A stretch of DNA of 64,000 nucleotides from Pithys albifrons albifrons. Taxonomy: Eukaryota; Chordata; Aves; Passeriformes; Thamnophilidae. This document shows positions 47,170 through 61,200 of the stretch, piece after piece. Below the pieces are notes generated by a model. It was not told the origin of the DNA. It ran no database searches and was given only the letters and a program-made list of their open reading frames with translations. The position numbers and the translations under genes are program-made. Positions within the stretch are counted from its first letter, which is position 1, and each line of letters begins with the position of its first letter. Where the stretch lies: NCBI RefSeq assembly GCF_047495875.1, contig NC_092471.1:21141809-21205808 (forward strand), given 5' to 3'.

Positions 47170-49247
47170 AGGTTTCACTTTTCCCATCGGACTCGCCTGT
47201 GCCTGGTCCACCGGGAGATGGGCTGGTGCAGGGATGGCCCGTGCCAACAGGCCAGGGGAACAGCCCCTGTGCTTCTCCAGCCAAGCAGAGCCTGTGCCCT
47301 CAGTGTCTCCCCTGCCTCTGGCACTCCAGCTCCTCTGGTTCAGATCCCCGGGCTTGGTGCTGGTGGCCAGCCTGGCTGAGTCCCTTCATGTACCTCCCTT
47401 CTACCCATCTGCCTCCAAGAGAACATTTCAGATCATAAATTTCCCGAGTTTCCCCTAATGCTGTTCCCCCCTGCACCTCTTTGGCCTCACAAGGAACCTC
47501 CCCAGCATGGTGGGAGTAGGAGCACCTGCATGAGCTCCTCTCCTGTTTCCGAGAACCTCTTTGACTGCTCTGGTGCTGAGAGCAGTGGGAGCAGCACTGT
47601 ATCCCCTTGAGGAGTTTCTCCTTGGTGGTGTGTGGGCAAAGCTTTCCTCCCAGTCTCACCATAAGGGCATTCCTGCTGCCCTTTCCATGGAAAAAGACTA
47701 ACAAAATCCCAGCAGAGTCCTGTGAGTTCCCTCTGCTCCTGCAGGGGTGAATGGACCAAGACAAGGACTGGCTGCCCCATGGACAGGACTGGAAGGTGGC
47801 GAGGCCAGACAGGGCTACCCATCAGTGGTGCCATCTGGGCACAGCCAGGCGTGGTCACAGAGCTCCCAACACCAGGCTCAGGCAAGAGCCAGCAGAGTGT
47901 CCCCAAGTTTTTCTGGCTCAACCCTGTGCAAACATGGGCTCTGCAGATCCCATAGCCCCCACCAGCCAACCCTCTCCCTTCCCTGAGCCACAGGCTCGGG
48001 CTGACACAAATGGAAACCTGCCTGGACACGGGACACGGAAGAAAGGGCAGGAGACATGAGGCCTGATGCAGGTTTTTTCTGTACATCAGTGTTTTTGACA
48101 CCACAGCCTGTTGCTGCATATAATAAAACAAATCAGAAAGAGCAACCAGAATACACACCCAAAGGCAAAAACCCCTCGGCTTAAAGAAGGTGCTGCCGGG
48201 CCCCCAGGGGGAGGCTGGCAGTGAGGGCCCAAGGGGGGACACGCCTGCCCTGGCTGGGGAGAAACACAACACAAAGGAAAAACGAACCAACAAAAAAAAC
48301 CCACCCAAGGCTCCCGCTGCGGAGTGGGGAGAGCCGGAAATCCCCCGATTGTCCCGTCCTCAGTCCTGTTAGCACCTGTACAATAAAACTGTACTGGCCC
48401 CGGGACGCAGCAGCCTGCCCGTGCCCGCTCCCTCCCGGGGAGATGCTCTGGGGTCACCGGCAGGGAGCGGGGCAAGGAGGGGCTTCTGCCGTGGAGACAG
48501 ACCCTGGGGCAGGGGGACAAGCTGCCGAAGCGGGGGGTGTGCTGGGGCCGCGGGCTGTGCCTGCCCGGGCGCAGTCGCCGGGGACGGGGAGCAGCAGCAC
48601 GAATGAGATGGAGGAAAGAGCCCGGGAGAGGATGGAGCAGCGGGGCTGGCTCCCGGCTGGGGCTGAGCGCCGGCAGCAAAGCCAGCTCCAAAGCCAAGGG
48701 AAGGGGCTGTCCCCGGGCCTCTGTGGCCAGGGACGAGGGCCAGGATGCCCCAGGCCTGGCTGGCCTCGGGGTGTGCTGGAGAGGGGCTGGGGGACAGCCT
48801 CATCCCCTGGCCCGGAGCTCACCATCACAGTGATACAGACTCAGCAAAAACAAAGAAAACATTACAAATTAAATACTAATTAAATAAATACTATGGAAGA
48901 CGTTGGGAGGGGGAGGGCAAACAGAGAGGCGCAGTTCTGGGGGGGCCCAGCGGGGAGGGGGGGTGGCCCCCACCATCCCCTGCTGCCCTGTGAGCCCTGT
49001 GGATGGAGGGGCTCCATCACCCACTGCAGCTGGGTGGGGTGGCGGCGGCAGCGACCGCCACTGCTCGTGGCCAAGGGATCCCAGGAAGTCCTTGGAGGCG
49101 AGGGGTCCTCCCTCCCCAGCTGGAGGAGACCCTGAGGAGAGGAGAATTGGCTGCCCAAAGACTCGGGTCCCTGCTGCTGGCGCTGAGAGAGCTGCTTCCC
49201 CTTGGTCCTTATTATTGCCTCGTGATGCCGGGGGCGACTCGTCCCCG
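47170..49247 (-). other. Intergenic sequence and likely BCORL1 3' UTR
   Basis: The part next to BCORL1 (about 48060-49247) contains AT-rich blocks on the minus strand (CTATTTATTTAATTAG-like near 48870-48895; GTTTTATTATATGCAGC near 48115), as expected for a long 3' UTR. No canonical minus-strand AATAAA was found, so its end is uncertain. 47170-48060 shows nothing recognised. Confidence 0.4.
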
Positions 49248-52200
49248 TCAGCTGCTCCACGCCTGGTACTCCACGGCCGAGCCCAGCAGATGCAGCAGCT
49301 CGGGCTCGTAGTGCACCAGCTCCACAGTCTCCGCCGTGCCCGGCGCCGGCTCGGGGCTCGCCGGCACCTCCTCCTGCGCCAGCACCTGGCTGAGGGACAC
49401 CTGGCGCTGGAACTCTGCCCGGGGCAGCGTGGCGATCTCCAAGTGCGGGAAGCGGGCCTGGAATATGCGGGAGGACAGCTTGAGCCGCTTGAGCACATCT
49501 GAGAAGAGGAACCAGTTGCAGGGCCTGCAAGGACGGTGAGAGGACGGCGGGTTAGGGGTGGAGGGGGTTGCGGACACGGTGCCCACATCTCTGCCTCCCA
49601 GGGAGGAGAAGGGGGAGCTTCCTGACAGGCATGGCACAGGGACACCCACGGCAGCAGGATGTGCCTGGCCATGGAGCAGGACTGCGTGAGGGCAGCCCTG
49701 AGGAACCTCTCTGCTCCCTGAGAACATTCTGGGCTGCCCCAAACAAGGCAGTGCTGCTTCCTCAACTTCCCCAGCACCGCAGCCACAACTTCGTCTCTTG
49801 TTCCCTGGAAGTGTCCAAGGCCAGGCTGGACAGGGCTTGGAGCAACCTGGGCTAGTGGAAGGTGTCCCTGCCCATGGCAGGGGGTGGCACTGGATGAGAT
49901 TTAAGGTCTCTTCCAACCCCAATCATTCTGGGATTCTGTGATGATTCTATGAAAATAACCACCTGACATACACAAACTGCTCTTAACTCTGTCAGAATGA
50001 CTGATGTGCTGCCACCTGTGCTGGGGCTGAGGCCACCCATGGAACTGCTCTCTGCTCCAGCAAACGATACTCACCCCCGGGAGACGGACACTTGGAGGTT
50101 GTAGCTGGGAAGTAGTGGCTTGTCTGAGAACTCAAATATGAAGTTGTCTGCTTCTTGCTCCTCTTCCTCCTGGTCTGAGCTCCCCGGAGGGTTGAGCAGA
50201 AGGTCGCAGCCAATGGTGTCCTTCCCCTCTGCAACAGGCAGGACAGTTTGGGACCACTCACAGTCACACCAGCTAGTGCTGGCACTCCCTGGGGATGGCT
50301 CTGGCCGCTGCCGTGATCCCATGGACACCTTCCCACAACACCCCAGGAGCCACAGGAGAGCTGTGTCCCTCCTGCTCTCCTCCAGCCCCTCATCCCAGAG
50401 GCACGTGGAGTGAGCACTGGCTGCTCTGCACAGTGAGGGTCAGCTCCCTGACCAGGTCAGGTGGAAAGAACATCCCATGTCATGGCAGGAACCTCAGGTG
50501 TGCTGTGATCCCACAGGTGGGATGGGTCACAACCTGCCCCATGAGCCACCCCACTGGAGACCCCAGACTCTCCCTGACACGGCCTTGGCCCCTCTCCCAT
50601 GCCAGCACAACCCTCCTCAGCCTGGAAGAGCCTGGAACAGTGAGGGAGGAGGGGGATGTAGAGAGGCTTTGCCTGCACAAGTCCTACCAGGAAAGGCACA
50701 GCAAGTTTTCTGCTCCTCAAGAGCTTCTCCTTGCAGATCCCACCCTCAGAAACTCCAGCAGGTGGTCCAAAGGAGCCGTGTCCCAAGGGAGGACAGCAAG
50801 GCTGTGCCAACAGAGACTAATCCAATCAATCAAACATGAGGGGAAATTTAGGCAAGGTATACAGAAGAAATTCTTCCCTGTGAAGGTGGTGAGGTCCTGG
50901 CACAGGTTGCCCAGAGGTGCTGTGGCTGCCCCATCCCTGGGAGTGCTCAAGGCCAGTTTGGACAGGGTTCAGAGCAACCTGATCTAGTGGAAGGTTTCCC
51001 TGCCCATGGCAGGGGGATGGAACTAAATGTTCTTTAAGGTTCTTTCCAACCCATACCATTCCATGATTCTAAGACTTACAGAACACACCCTGCAGATAAA
51101 AGCTGGCTGTTCCAGGAGGCACCTGAGCTCCAGCACGATCTGAGTCCAGAGGAAAAGGAGAACAGCCTACTGGATCCATAAACCATTTAAAGAGGGTTAA
51201 ATTTCTTATTCACCAATCTGAAAAGCTCCTGTTGAAAAGAAGCTTGCTGCCTGGATTTTATTATGAAGAGGTATGAATAGTCTTGTTTTTGCAGAGTGGT
51301 TTTGTACCAGTGAGATAATATAGGACAACTCAAAAAACTTCCAGAAAATAGAGTGTAGATCCTATAGAGAGCAGCCAGACCCGATGTGCGGACCAAATAA
51401 ACCAATAATGTAAAAGTTCAACACCATGCATGAGAGAAAAGGCTGCAAAAAAAAATCTTCTGGTGTGCTGCACGAGGAAGTTCCACACACCAGAGTGCTC
51501 ACCCAGCACGAATGGGATTCCAATACAGGAACAGCAGTAGATGACAGGAGACACTGGTTCAGGCAGGGTCTCAGAGAAAAATAGAGTCATTTATTGGTTC
51601 TGCCAAGGGAAAAAAATCCTTAAGAAAAACAGGGTGCTGAAATCGTCAGAATTTGCTGTAGAATAGGACAAAAATAAGTTACATGGATATTGATCTGATC
51701 TTGCTGCTGGCAAAGCTCAGATGCCATCACTGAAAAACCTCAAGTTTCTTGAGCAGACAGGAAAAAAAGAATTAAATGCATTTAACGTGGCAAAAATAGG
51801 GCCCAGTGTCTGCCCTGAAAGCTCAGTCCTGTCTGTCAGGCAAGTGAAGGCTGGGACAAGGACAGGAACATCCTGTACCACCGCAGGAGACAATCAGGAA
51901 CAACAATGCCTGTCACACGTGGACACAAACCCTGGAGTCGGACTTTGTGTCCGGAGCTGCAGCAGCACCAAGTGCAGGACACTGATGACTTTTCCACACT
52001 TGCACCTCAGAGATCCCACACCCTGGCTTCCCTCATTATCCCTCTGCCCCCAAGAGATTTACAGACCTCAGGGAAAATGTGGACAGCATTCCTGCCTGTA
52101 AGACCAGGAACAGCTTGAGCAGGGCCTGGGATTTCTCCTCCACACTGAAGGATGAGCAGTGTTTCAGCTGGTGAAGCTGACAGAAAAGGAGATTCCAAAG

Positions 52201-55200
52201 GGGTGATCCAGGAGGAGAGATATTTGCTGCCTGTGACAGCTGGGAGCAGCTCAGTTACTCCAGAGCAGAACCTGCCCCAGGCTGTACCTGCTCCAGGTGA
52301 CCCGGGGTGACTGCTGAGGTACCTGAGCCAAAAAGGGCCATTTCAGGACACCCAGTAAACATGGTGTAAAGAAACCAGCCCCATATTTCAAACTCGGGCA
52401 TCCTGCTCTTCCTGCAGCTCTGGCAGCACCCGGCAGCAGAGCCTGGCAGAGCGCAGGTGACACAGGGTGACACTGCCACTGTAAGCTGATCTCAGGGAGA
52501 TGGGGAGGATGATCCCTTCCTGTGCCTGCTGGAAACAGACCTGGCAGGGTAGGGATCACTTCCCAGCTGGATGAGTTCCTGCCTTGCTGGGCAGCATCCC
52601 AAAGGTGGCACTGGGAATGCTCTGTGGATGGGGCAGAAGGAGGGATGGTGTGCCTGACCCTCAGACAGCAGGATGGTACAACTCCATCTTGGGATCTCAC
52701 TGAGCCAGAGATGGAAATATTCTACAAGCAACACCAAAGCCACAGGGCTTCAGAACCTTTTGTGCAGCTGACATTTCCCCAGGGATTACTGGCACCATTT
52801 CTGGGAGAGCCTCTGCTTTCCACAGAGGTAAAAGCCTGGAGCACCAGAGGTGTGAACATCAGTCCAACCAATACTGGAAGGAGCTTTCTACTACAGCAAG
52901 GATCAAATGATTCTTCCAGGGAAGGGTAGAGGCAGATCAGTGTGGAGTTTGTCTGGCTTGTTAACAGGATGCCCAGGAGAGAGTTAAAACCTGGCAGATG
53001 GCACCATGTGAGTTACAGGGACCCAGAAGAGACATATCCACAGTGGTCAGGATTCAGCCTGGAGGAGGCTGGATGGGTGTCACAGAGGTGGTGGTCTTTA
53101 AACACTCTCGAATAAATAAATACTCTGACAAGCTCAACAAAGGGACAGGAAAGGAAGTGCAGTCCCCAGCCCTCCTTGAGGAGATTCTCCTTGTTAGCCA
53201 AGGGTCCAAGTAAGGCCCTTTGAGCAGTGGACTGCAATCACTGTAGCATCTCAGTTCCCCTCCACCCCCAAGGAACACTTAAAGAGTCAGTGATGGTTTG
53301 CTTACTGAAAAAAAAAATCCCTTTCTTTTTGCCTACAGGGGTGGAAGACAGAAATGTGGGAAGACAGCAGCCTACAACCCAAGCAAGAAGCTTCTGGAGG
53401 AAAGAACACAAGCAGATACCAGAACTCAAGCACAAAGCTCTTTGGGTAACCACAAACTCAGTAGTGACCAAAGGGAGCCAAACTCTTCTACCCACAAAAT
53501 CACACACCATTTTCCTTCCTTGTTTGTCAGAGAAATTCAAATGGGAATCAGTGATAAATCAAAAGGAGCAATACCTTTAAAAAATATTGCCAAGAATAGC
53601 TATTTTTCCTTCATAAAGGCTTGTGACAGCTTCAAGAGTGAGAAAATCGGAGGAAGGAGGATGAGGTTTCAACTGTTCCCCTGACAGGCCTGAAGTGCAA
53701 CAACCTATAAACAGTGCTCTTAGGAGTGCAGAATTTCTCCTGTTCCAGAATGGAGAAACATCAGGGTCCTCCAAGGACAAGTCCTCTACCAAGAGCACCC
53801 TCCTGAATGTATCAATCAATGTTTTTTTGCTTTTAGAAGAAATGATGGAGGTGAACAACTAAAACCAACAAGTAGCCTTCCAGCCTGCCAGCATAAACAA
53901 CCTGAGCCTTTACAGAGGGCTTGAGAGTGCTGAACTTGGAAGAGGCTGGAGGGACTCTAGTGTGCCACAGGCCCATGCCAGATCCAGAACATCTTCCATT
54001 GTAACCAAGTTTTCAGGAAGTGACAATAAAGACACAAGTCAGACCTTCACTGGGAAATGCCCAGTGTTGTAAGAAGAGGACCTCCCCAGGACAAACACCT
54101 CCCCTCCAATGCAGAGGGATGGGCAGCTGTGGCAACCATGGAAGTTCAGGATTTCTACAGCTTGACGGAATTAGTATGTCCTTGACCTTCCTTGGGTGAC
54201 TGGCTAGCAAGGGAGCAAAAACACTGCTATGAGAATGGCAGAATCTAGGATTGATATTCAAAGACTGTCAGGAATTACTAGCAGCACTTGAAGCCCAGTC
54301 CTGCACTTGGAGGGATGCATTATGCCAAGAAAAAGCCCCTTCCATGTGCAACTCCCAGCATGTAACACCATGGAAAATCTCCACCCAAGGTGTGAGTGGA
54401 AAAGGACGTGTGCAAACCCAAGGGAACTGTGTGTTGTGACATGGCATCACCTCCAGCTCTGCTGCCTCAGTGACCCGGCCCAGACTGCACCCACCTAGCA
54501 CAGAGCTGCTGTAGAAGTCCCAGGCTGTCCGAGGGTCTCCGTCAGAGCGGCCCTGGAGATCCGACAGGTAATCTAAAGAGGGAGAATCGAGAGGGTTAGT
54601 GGATCAAAGCACAATCCTAGTGTACATATCCACTGATAAACCTGTTCCACCCCTGCTGCTTTTCCCACTTTGGCAAAGGCTGAACCATGGCTTTGGTTCA
54701 GGAGAGTACATCACCCCAGGCCCCGGATCAGGAAATGGGAGCTGAAAGGGGAAAAAGCCTGACAATGTGAAGTGGCTTGGAAAGAAAGGTTCTTAGGGTG
54801 GTCCCGAGCTCCAAATCACCCTTCCAATACCTCCATGTGTAGTTGATCCTGGAGGAGCTCAGACTGTGGGCAAACAGGGTTTTTTCAACAAGATTTTCTG
54901 TCTTGTCTGCATCTGGGGATCTCCACTACTGTGGCTGTCCCTTCTGTTGTGGAGAAGCCACAACACTCATCTTGCAGGTACACAAAGGGTGCAAAATGGG
55001 GCCATAGGGATTCAAAACGGCCCTTTCTGCCAGCAGCAGCATTTGGGCACTGCTGTTTTCACACAGAAGGCAGCACTATTTGCCAGTAAAAACTATGTTC
55101 ACTTAGGTTAGGCAGTAGAACCAGGGACTGTGAACAGTGTCTCCATGCAGAACACTGTAGCTGTGTAACCAGAGCATGGTCACCTCCTTGCACACTGAAG

Positions 55201-58200
55201 ACAGAAAAGTGACTTGTGTCCTATATAGGAAATAGATAAAACACTAGAGTTAAAGTTTTGGTGGCAAAAACACACTTGTGTGACAGCACAGAGCTAAAAT
55301 GATGAGTCACCTGCTGCTCAAGCCCTTGGACACCCAGATGTCACCCTGTACGCTGACAGAGGGGATGGACAGGAGCACTGTCACCCCCAGGCCTGGCACC
55401 TACCACAGAGGAAGCTCTTCATCACATCGCTGGTGGCCAGCTTCACTGCTGTCTGCCCAGAGTACGTGGCCAGAGTGGGATCAGCACCATAGGAAAGCAG
55501 AAGCCACATGGTTTCCAGGTTGTCATTTGCTACTGCATCGTGGACAGGCCTGCAAGGACAGAAGCAGAGAGAGCCTGGGAAATGCTCTAGTTTGGGTCAG
55601 GACCAATTTAGTGACGACCAACAGCTCCTCCTGCAGCCCCCACGCTGGCCCAAGTGTGCCCTCCCTCACCTGGTGCCGTCCTGCGCGCTGCAGTTCACGT
55701 TGGCGCCGTGCTGGAGCAGGATGTGCAGGATGTCGATCCAGCCGCGCGCACACGCCTCGTGCAGGGCAGTGTAGCCCGCGTTGTCGCGGTGGTTCACGTC
55801 GCTGCTCTTCTTCTGCAGGCAGTACAGCACCACGTCCTGTGCCAACAAGAGCACAGTGGCTGTGACACACCGGCCCGGGGGAGGCAGGGGGGGCACGGGG
55901 CACGAGGGGCACCAGCACTACTCACCTTGTAGCCCAGGCGAGCCGCTCGCTGCAGGAGCGTCTCCCCTGCGTTTTTGTTCACAATCAGCCGCCGAGCTCC
56001 AGGAGGAACATTCTGGGTTGTGGGCGATTCCGGGGAGCTCCCTGGTCTGACACGATGGGGCTTACAAAGTGTCCACAAGTCCTGGGGCTTCTTCAGAGAG
56101 CACATTTTGGGCTGGTTGCAGCAGCCTTTCCCCTGGGAAAGGAAGGAGCACAACTCCTTGACACGTGACTCACAGGAGTCCCCCTCTCCCTCTTCTCTCC
56201 ACATGCTCATCCCTCCAAGCCATACCTTCCCCTCGTCACAGATCCCTGCCAGGTGTTTGGTTTTACATTTGCGTTTTCCTGATGGTTTCTCCAGCTCTTC
56301 TTGGACGGGAGAGTTGTCGGAGTGCTCCAGGAAGAAGCCATTCCGAAAGTCTGTGCGTCCTTGAGATTTCCGGGGGGATGGGGATAGCCTGCTCCTCAGC
56401 TGTAGCTCTGTGCCTTTACCCTTCCCACACTCCTTCTGCTTCCGGTGCCTAAAATCTAAACAAGAAATGGGAATGAGGAGCTTCTGCAGGTACCACATCA
56501 AAGGCCACCCAGACCTCTGTCACCAGGCAGAGCAAACTGCCCGTCTCTGAGAGCTGCACAGAAACCAGAGAAGCTGTGGCTGCCCCATCCCTGGAAGTGT
56601 CCAAGGCCAGGTTGGATGGGGCTTGGAGCAACCTGGTCTAGTAGAAAGTGTCCCTGCCCACGGCAGGGGGTGGAACTGAATAAGCTTTAAGGTCCATTCC
56701 ATTCCAAAACTTTCTGGGGTTCTATGATTCCACATCCAGCCCCATGGCAAGGGCACTGCAAGAAGGATAAGCAGAGAGAACACAGAGATTCTCTCATTAG
56801 AGATGGACTCAGCATGGACACAAGAGACTCAAGGACAGACCCAAGGATACTCCTTAGAGAGGGAGGAAGACCAGGAGGAATCCCCTTCAAGCTGTCTGTG
56901 AACACTCACTGCTTGCTGCCTAAAAAACACAGGCCCTGCCTTGCCCTCTCATATCATTCCCTGAAGTTAAGGAGAACATTTAAGTTTTGATTAATATGCA
57001 TTCAGGTAGGAAGCACCAGGATTCCTCAAGGGAAATCCACCCTTGTCTTCCCCACATTACAAAGCTGCAGACTGCTCACTGCAGAGCCCTGCACATCACA
57101 CAGGGACAGGTGCTCTGCTTCCCTGGAACAGCAACATCCCAGAGCAAGGGCACAGCAGCAACAGGGGAGCAAAGTATGGAAGGAACAAGTCACAGGACTC
57201 ATACGATGCTGCACGTCCCTCCAGGCAGGTGAGCAGCGCTGGGACAGAACAGGTAAAAAGGACGAGCCTGTGCAGCCCAAAGGGCAGAGGTGGCACCTGC
57301 ACACACCTCTGTGAGGTCCAAGCCACAGCATCAGAGAATCCCAGAATGGCTTGGGTGGGAAGAGACCTTGAAGCTCATCTCATTCCATCCCCTGTCGTGG
57401 GCGGGGACACCTTCCACTAGACGAGGTTGCCCCAAGCCCTGCCCAATCTGGCCTTGAACAATTCTAGGGATGGGGCAGCCACAGCTTCTCTGGGCATCCT
57501 GTGCCAGGGCCCGCCCACCCTCACAGGGAAGAATTTCTTCCTTATATCTAAGAAACAGTGTCCTTCAAGTCTGGCTCTCTTGGTGGGGAACAAACATTTA
57601 ATTTCTCTGTGGGGATCTGGGAGATGCCTCAGTAGGTTGATTCAAGGGACCAGGAGGATAAACTCCAGAAACAAAACTTTCCATCTCTAAGGAACACTGC
57701 TGCCTGCAGTGCCATGGCAGGTTTTGTAAATCTCCAGGAGAAGCACCTTCAGATTCCACACACTATGCTGAGGCTCTGGATTCTCAACATCAAGCATCAC
57801 ACATAACTTCCACTTATGTCTTGTTACTTCCAGGAAGCAGGGACCACAGGCCTTGCTCAGAAAAATATGTTTGGCCAAGATACCAAGGCAGAACCACAAA
57901 TAAAATCTCAACAGTCAGAATATCTCAGGTACTGTTGTGCTGTTCCAGTGTCCACACCTCAAGAAGAACAGAGTGGGAATGGAAAACACAACCAAAAGGA
58001 TGCAGGGGCAGAGATGCCACCCTACAAGAGAGACTCCTCAGTCTGGAGAGGAGAAGGTAGAAAAGGATGTGATCAAAATTTGCAAAAATACTGAAAGGGT
58101 GGGTCAGCTGAGTGAAGGAATCTTGCTCACCCAAACCTGCAGCACAAGACTTACTGGCACTTGATGAAATGAGTAAGAGATCAGTTAAAAACAGATATCT

Positions 58201-61200
58201 GAGGGAACTTCAGGGCTCCACTGCCACTGGAGATGGCTTCAGCCATAACTTCTGAATCCAAAGTACAGCAGCTCACCAATCTGAGGGCCAAGCAAGTACC
58301 CCCTGAAGGAAACTGGATGGACAGACACTTTTAACATGTGTAACAAAACTGATGGAAAAACTCTCCCAAATGCTGCCGCACTCAAACCTCCTTTCAGGCT
58401 TCTATTTTGAACAGGAGGCAGTCCTGAAAGCAACCCCTGAGTCGCCAAGATACCCGGAAGCCCATTTGAAACTTTGTTCCTGCTCTGCCAGAGGCTCCCA
58501 GACCGTGCAGTGACAGTGTAACACTGTGCTGGAGCAGAAACCTGGCTTGGGAGATCAGCCGGTGGGAGGACAGTGGCCCTCTGCTCCTCACAGCCCTTGA
58601 GCAGCACCTCAGCCTCCCCCAAGAAGTGTCAGTCTGAGCTCAGCTGTGGCAGAAGGCAACAGGTCCATGGCCACATCCCCTCCAAGAGCTCAGCCCGAGA
58701 ATGTGGAGGGCTGGCAGAAGTGCTGCCCCCGACAACTCTCCTCCCAGAAGTCACCTGTGTGACCGCAGACACATCTGCAGGGCACACACCGAGCCATCCC
58801 ACACCAAGGGATAGATCCCATGGCCTCAGACTGTCTCTGCACAGGGAGAGGGGACTGCAGGGACTGCTGCCCTCAGGGAACCCTTGTTAATGCTCTCACC
58901 ATCTCGTTCCCTGGTGCAAGTCTGCAAGTCACCTTCACAGAGCAAGACAAAGCCAAGAGCAGCCCAGCCTGAACCGTGGTGGCCCTGCATCCCTCTGCAC
59001 TAGCCCAGAATGCTGAACACCACTCCCAGGGGCACATGCTTGTCCAGAAATATTCCACTGCGCTACCTCATCCCATTCTCATTTTCCCACGCCCTCTGTC
59101 TTAATCTGAGGGTAAGATCAGTGTCTAATTAGCCACATTTACTGCTCTGGAATTTACTGTAAATGTTTCTGAAAGAAGAGCCAACCGACTGACGGGGTCC
59201 ATGCTGTGGCCATCAAGTAATTAAAAATTACAGAGTTTCATTACAAAAAACCCTGAAAACCAAAATACCCTCAAAAATCTCACAAGTAACAAAACCAAAA
59301 ATCCCCATGCTAGTCCTCAGTTTGGTATCAGAACCCCCTGTCCAGGGTGTACCTGCTTTGGATTTCCGCCTCCGGTGTGGATAACCCACTTGCTCCTCCT
59401 CCCGCTCAGTCAGATATTCCCCTGTCTGGTATTTCCGACTTTTCTGCCGTCTCCTTTTCTTCCTTTTGATGTGGCCATCCTCCTCCTCCTCCTCCTCCTC
59501 CTCGTTGGGCTCCCACAGCTGCCTGGGTGACTCTGCTCTCCAGGGCAGCTCCCGGCTCCTTCTCGTGTGACAGCTGCTCCTCTCGGATGCAGACCTGTCC
59601 CTGTCCCTACGGCTGTGGCAGTGTGTCCTGTGGGATTTGCGTAGCTTGCGATGTTTCGGGGATGTCTCCTGCTCCTCCTCTTCCTCCTCCTCTTCTTCCT
59701 GATCCTCTTCCAGCAATGGTAAAATATCCTGACTGGTCACATCACACTCTCCTGTCACACCAGCAGAAGGACCAGCGACACTTCCTGCAAAAAAGTGAGA
59801 TTTTTAACTGACAAAAAAAGGCAAGAGGACCCACAAAGCAAAGCTTCAAAGCAGGATAGAACACTGAGATAAGGCCACATAAGATAAGGGAATGCTCCCA
59901 GTCCACCCAGGGCTGCCACCGGGGGCCGTGGCACCAACTCACCTGACTGACTGCGTGTCCGGCTGCTCAGCACCACAGGAATGAAATCCCGAAAGTTGTT
60001 CTTGGGCTTCTTCTCCAGGTAACCTGTGAGGAAAATCGAGCCTTGAGAAAACACACCTGTAGCCTGGGAAGGGCAGTGCAGTGCCCCCATAGCAGGAGCT
60101 GCTGCAGTGGGAGAAGGGGGATGGATTTAAACTGGAGATCAGTTTAGACTGGCCATAAGGCAGAAGTTTTTGACAATGATCATAGTGAAACACTGTCACA
60201 GGTTCTCCAGAGAGGTGCAGGATGCCCCACTACTGGAAGCATCCAAGGCCAGGTTGGACAGGGCTTGGAGCAACCTTGTCTAGTAGAAGGTGTCCCTGGC
60301 CATGGAAGGGGGATGGAATGAGATGAGCTTTAAGATCCCTCCCAACACAAACCATTCTGGGAGTGTGATCATGCTGCAGCTCTGCTTTGGATCCCAACTT
60401 GCCAACAAGCTCCAGAGGCCTGGGAATGGCAGTAGAATGGCAGTTTGGCCTCACGGGCAGCCTGACCCTGCAGCAACCCTCTGCCATTCCCAAGAGTACC
60501 TTCCTCGTGGCTGTCCCCACGGTGTGCCAGCGATGGGCACTCGGTCTTGGCAGGCCTCCTGCGCTTCCGCTTTACCCTGAGGCTGTTGTGATCTGTGATG
60601 GAGCCCAGGCTGGCTCGGCCTTCCTGGCCTTCCTGCTTGCCGAGCTCATGCGGATTGTCGTGGTGTTTTTGCCACTGTGAAGGGAGGACATGGGCTGAAG
60701 CCGGAGCTGCCGAATGACTGTGCTGGAGCAACACAGAAGAGACAAAACTCCATCCCCCCACTCATCACACCGGCGCCCTCCAGCGTCTTGACACTCCAGA
60801 TCCATTTTTGCCCTGGATAACCTGGAGTACAGGTACATTCCCCCACAGCCAGGCAATGCCCAGAGCACAGGTAGAAAGCCCTGTGCCCTCAGCTGCTCCC
60901 CCAGCCTCACCTTTGCCATGACCCAGTGGTCCCAGCCCATCCCACCCACCTTCCGGCTGTGCACACTCCGGCTCCCTGACTTGCTTGGGGACTCCTCGCC
61001 ATCCCGGCCTTGGCACTTCAGTCTCTTGTGGCTCTGCCTGGTATCCCCATCGTGCTGCCGCTTGGCCTTGCAGCGCGTGCCGCCCTCCTGCTTGATCTGT
61101 CCCGTTCCCTTCAGCTTGGTCTTGGCGAAGGTGTGGGGAGCAGCCCCAGCCCGCAGGCAGGTCACAGGTGGAAATGACACGTCACACTCCACTTGCTCCT

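Noticed and set aside
48086..48697. Minus-strand ORF with a hydrophobic C-terminal stretch (VFWLLFLICFIIC)
   Set aside because: Lies in probable BCORL1 3' UTR; no partner exon, no family match, AT-rich UTR-like codons at the end.
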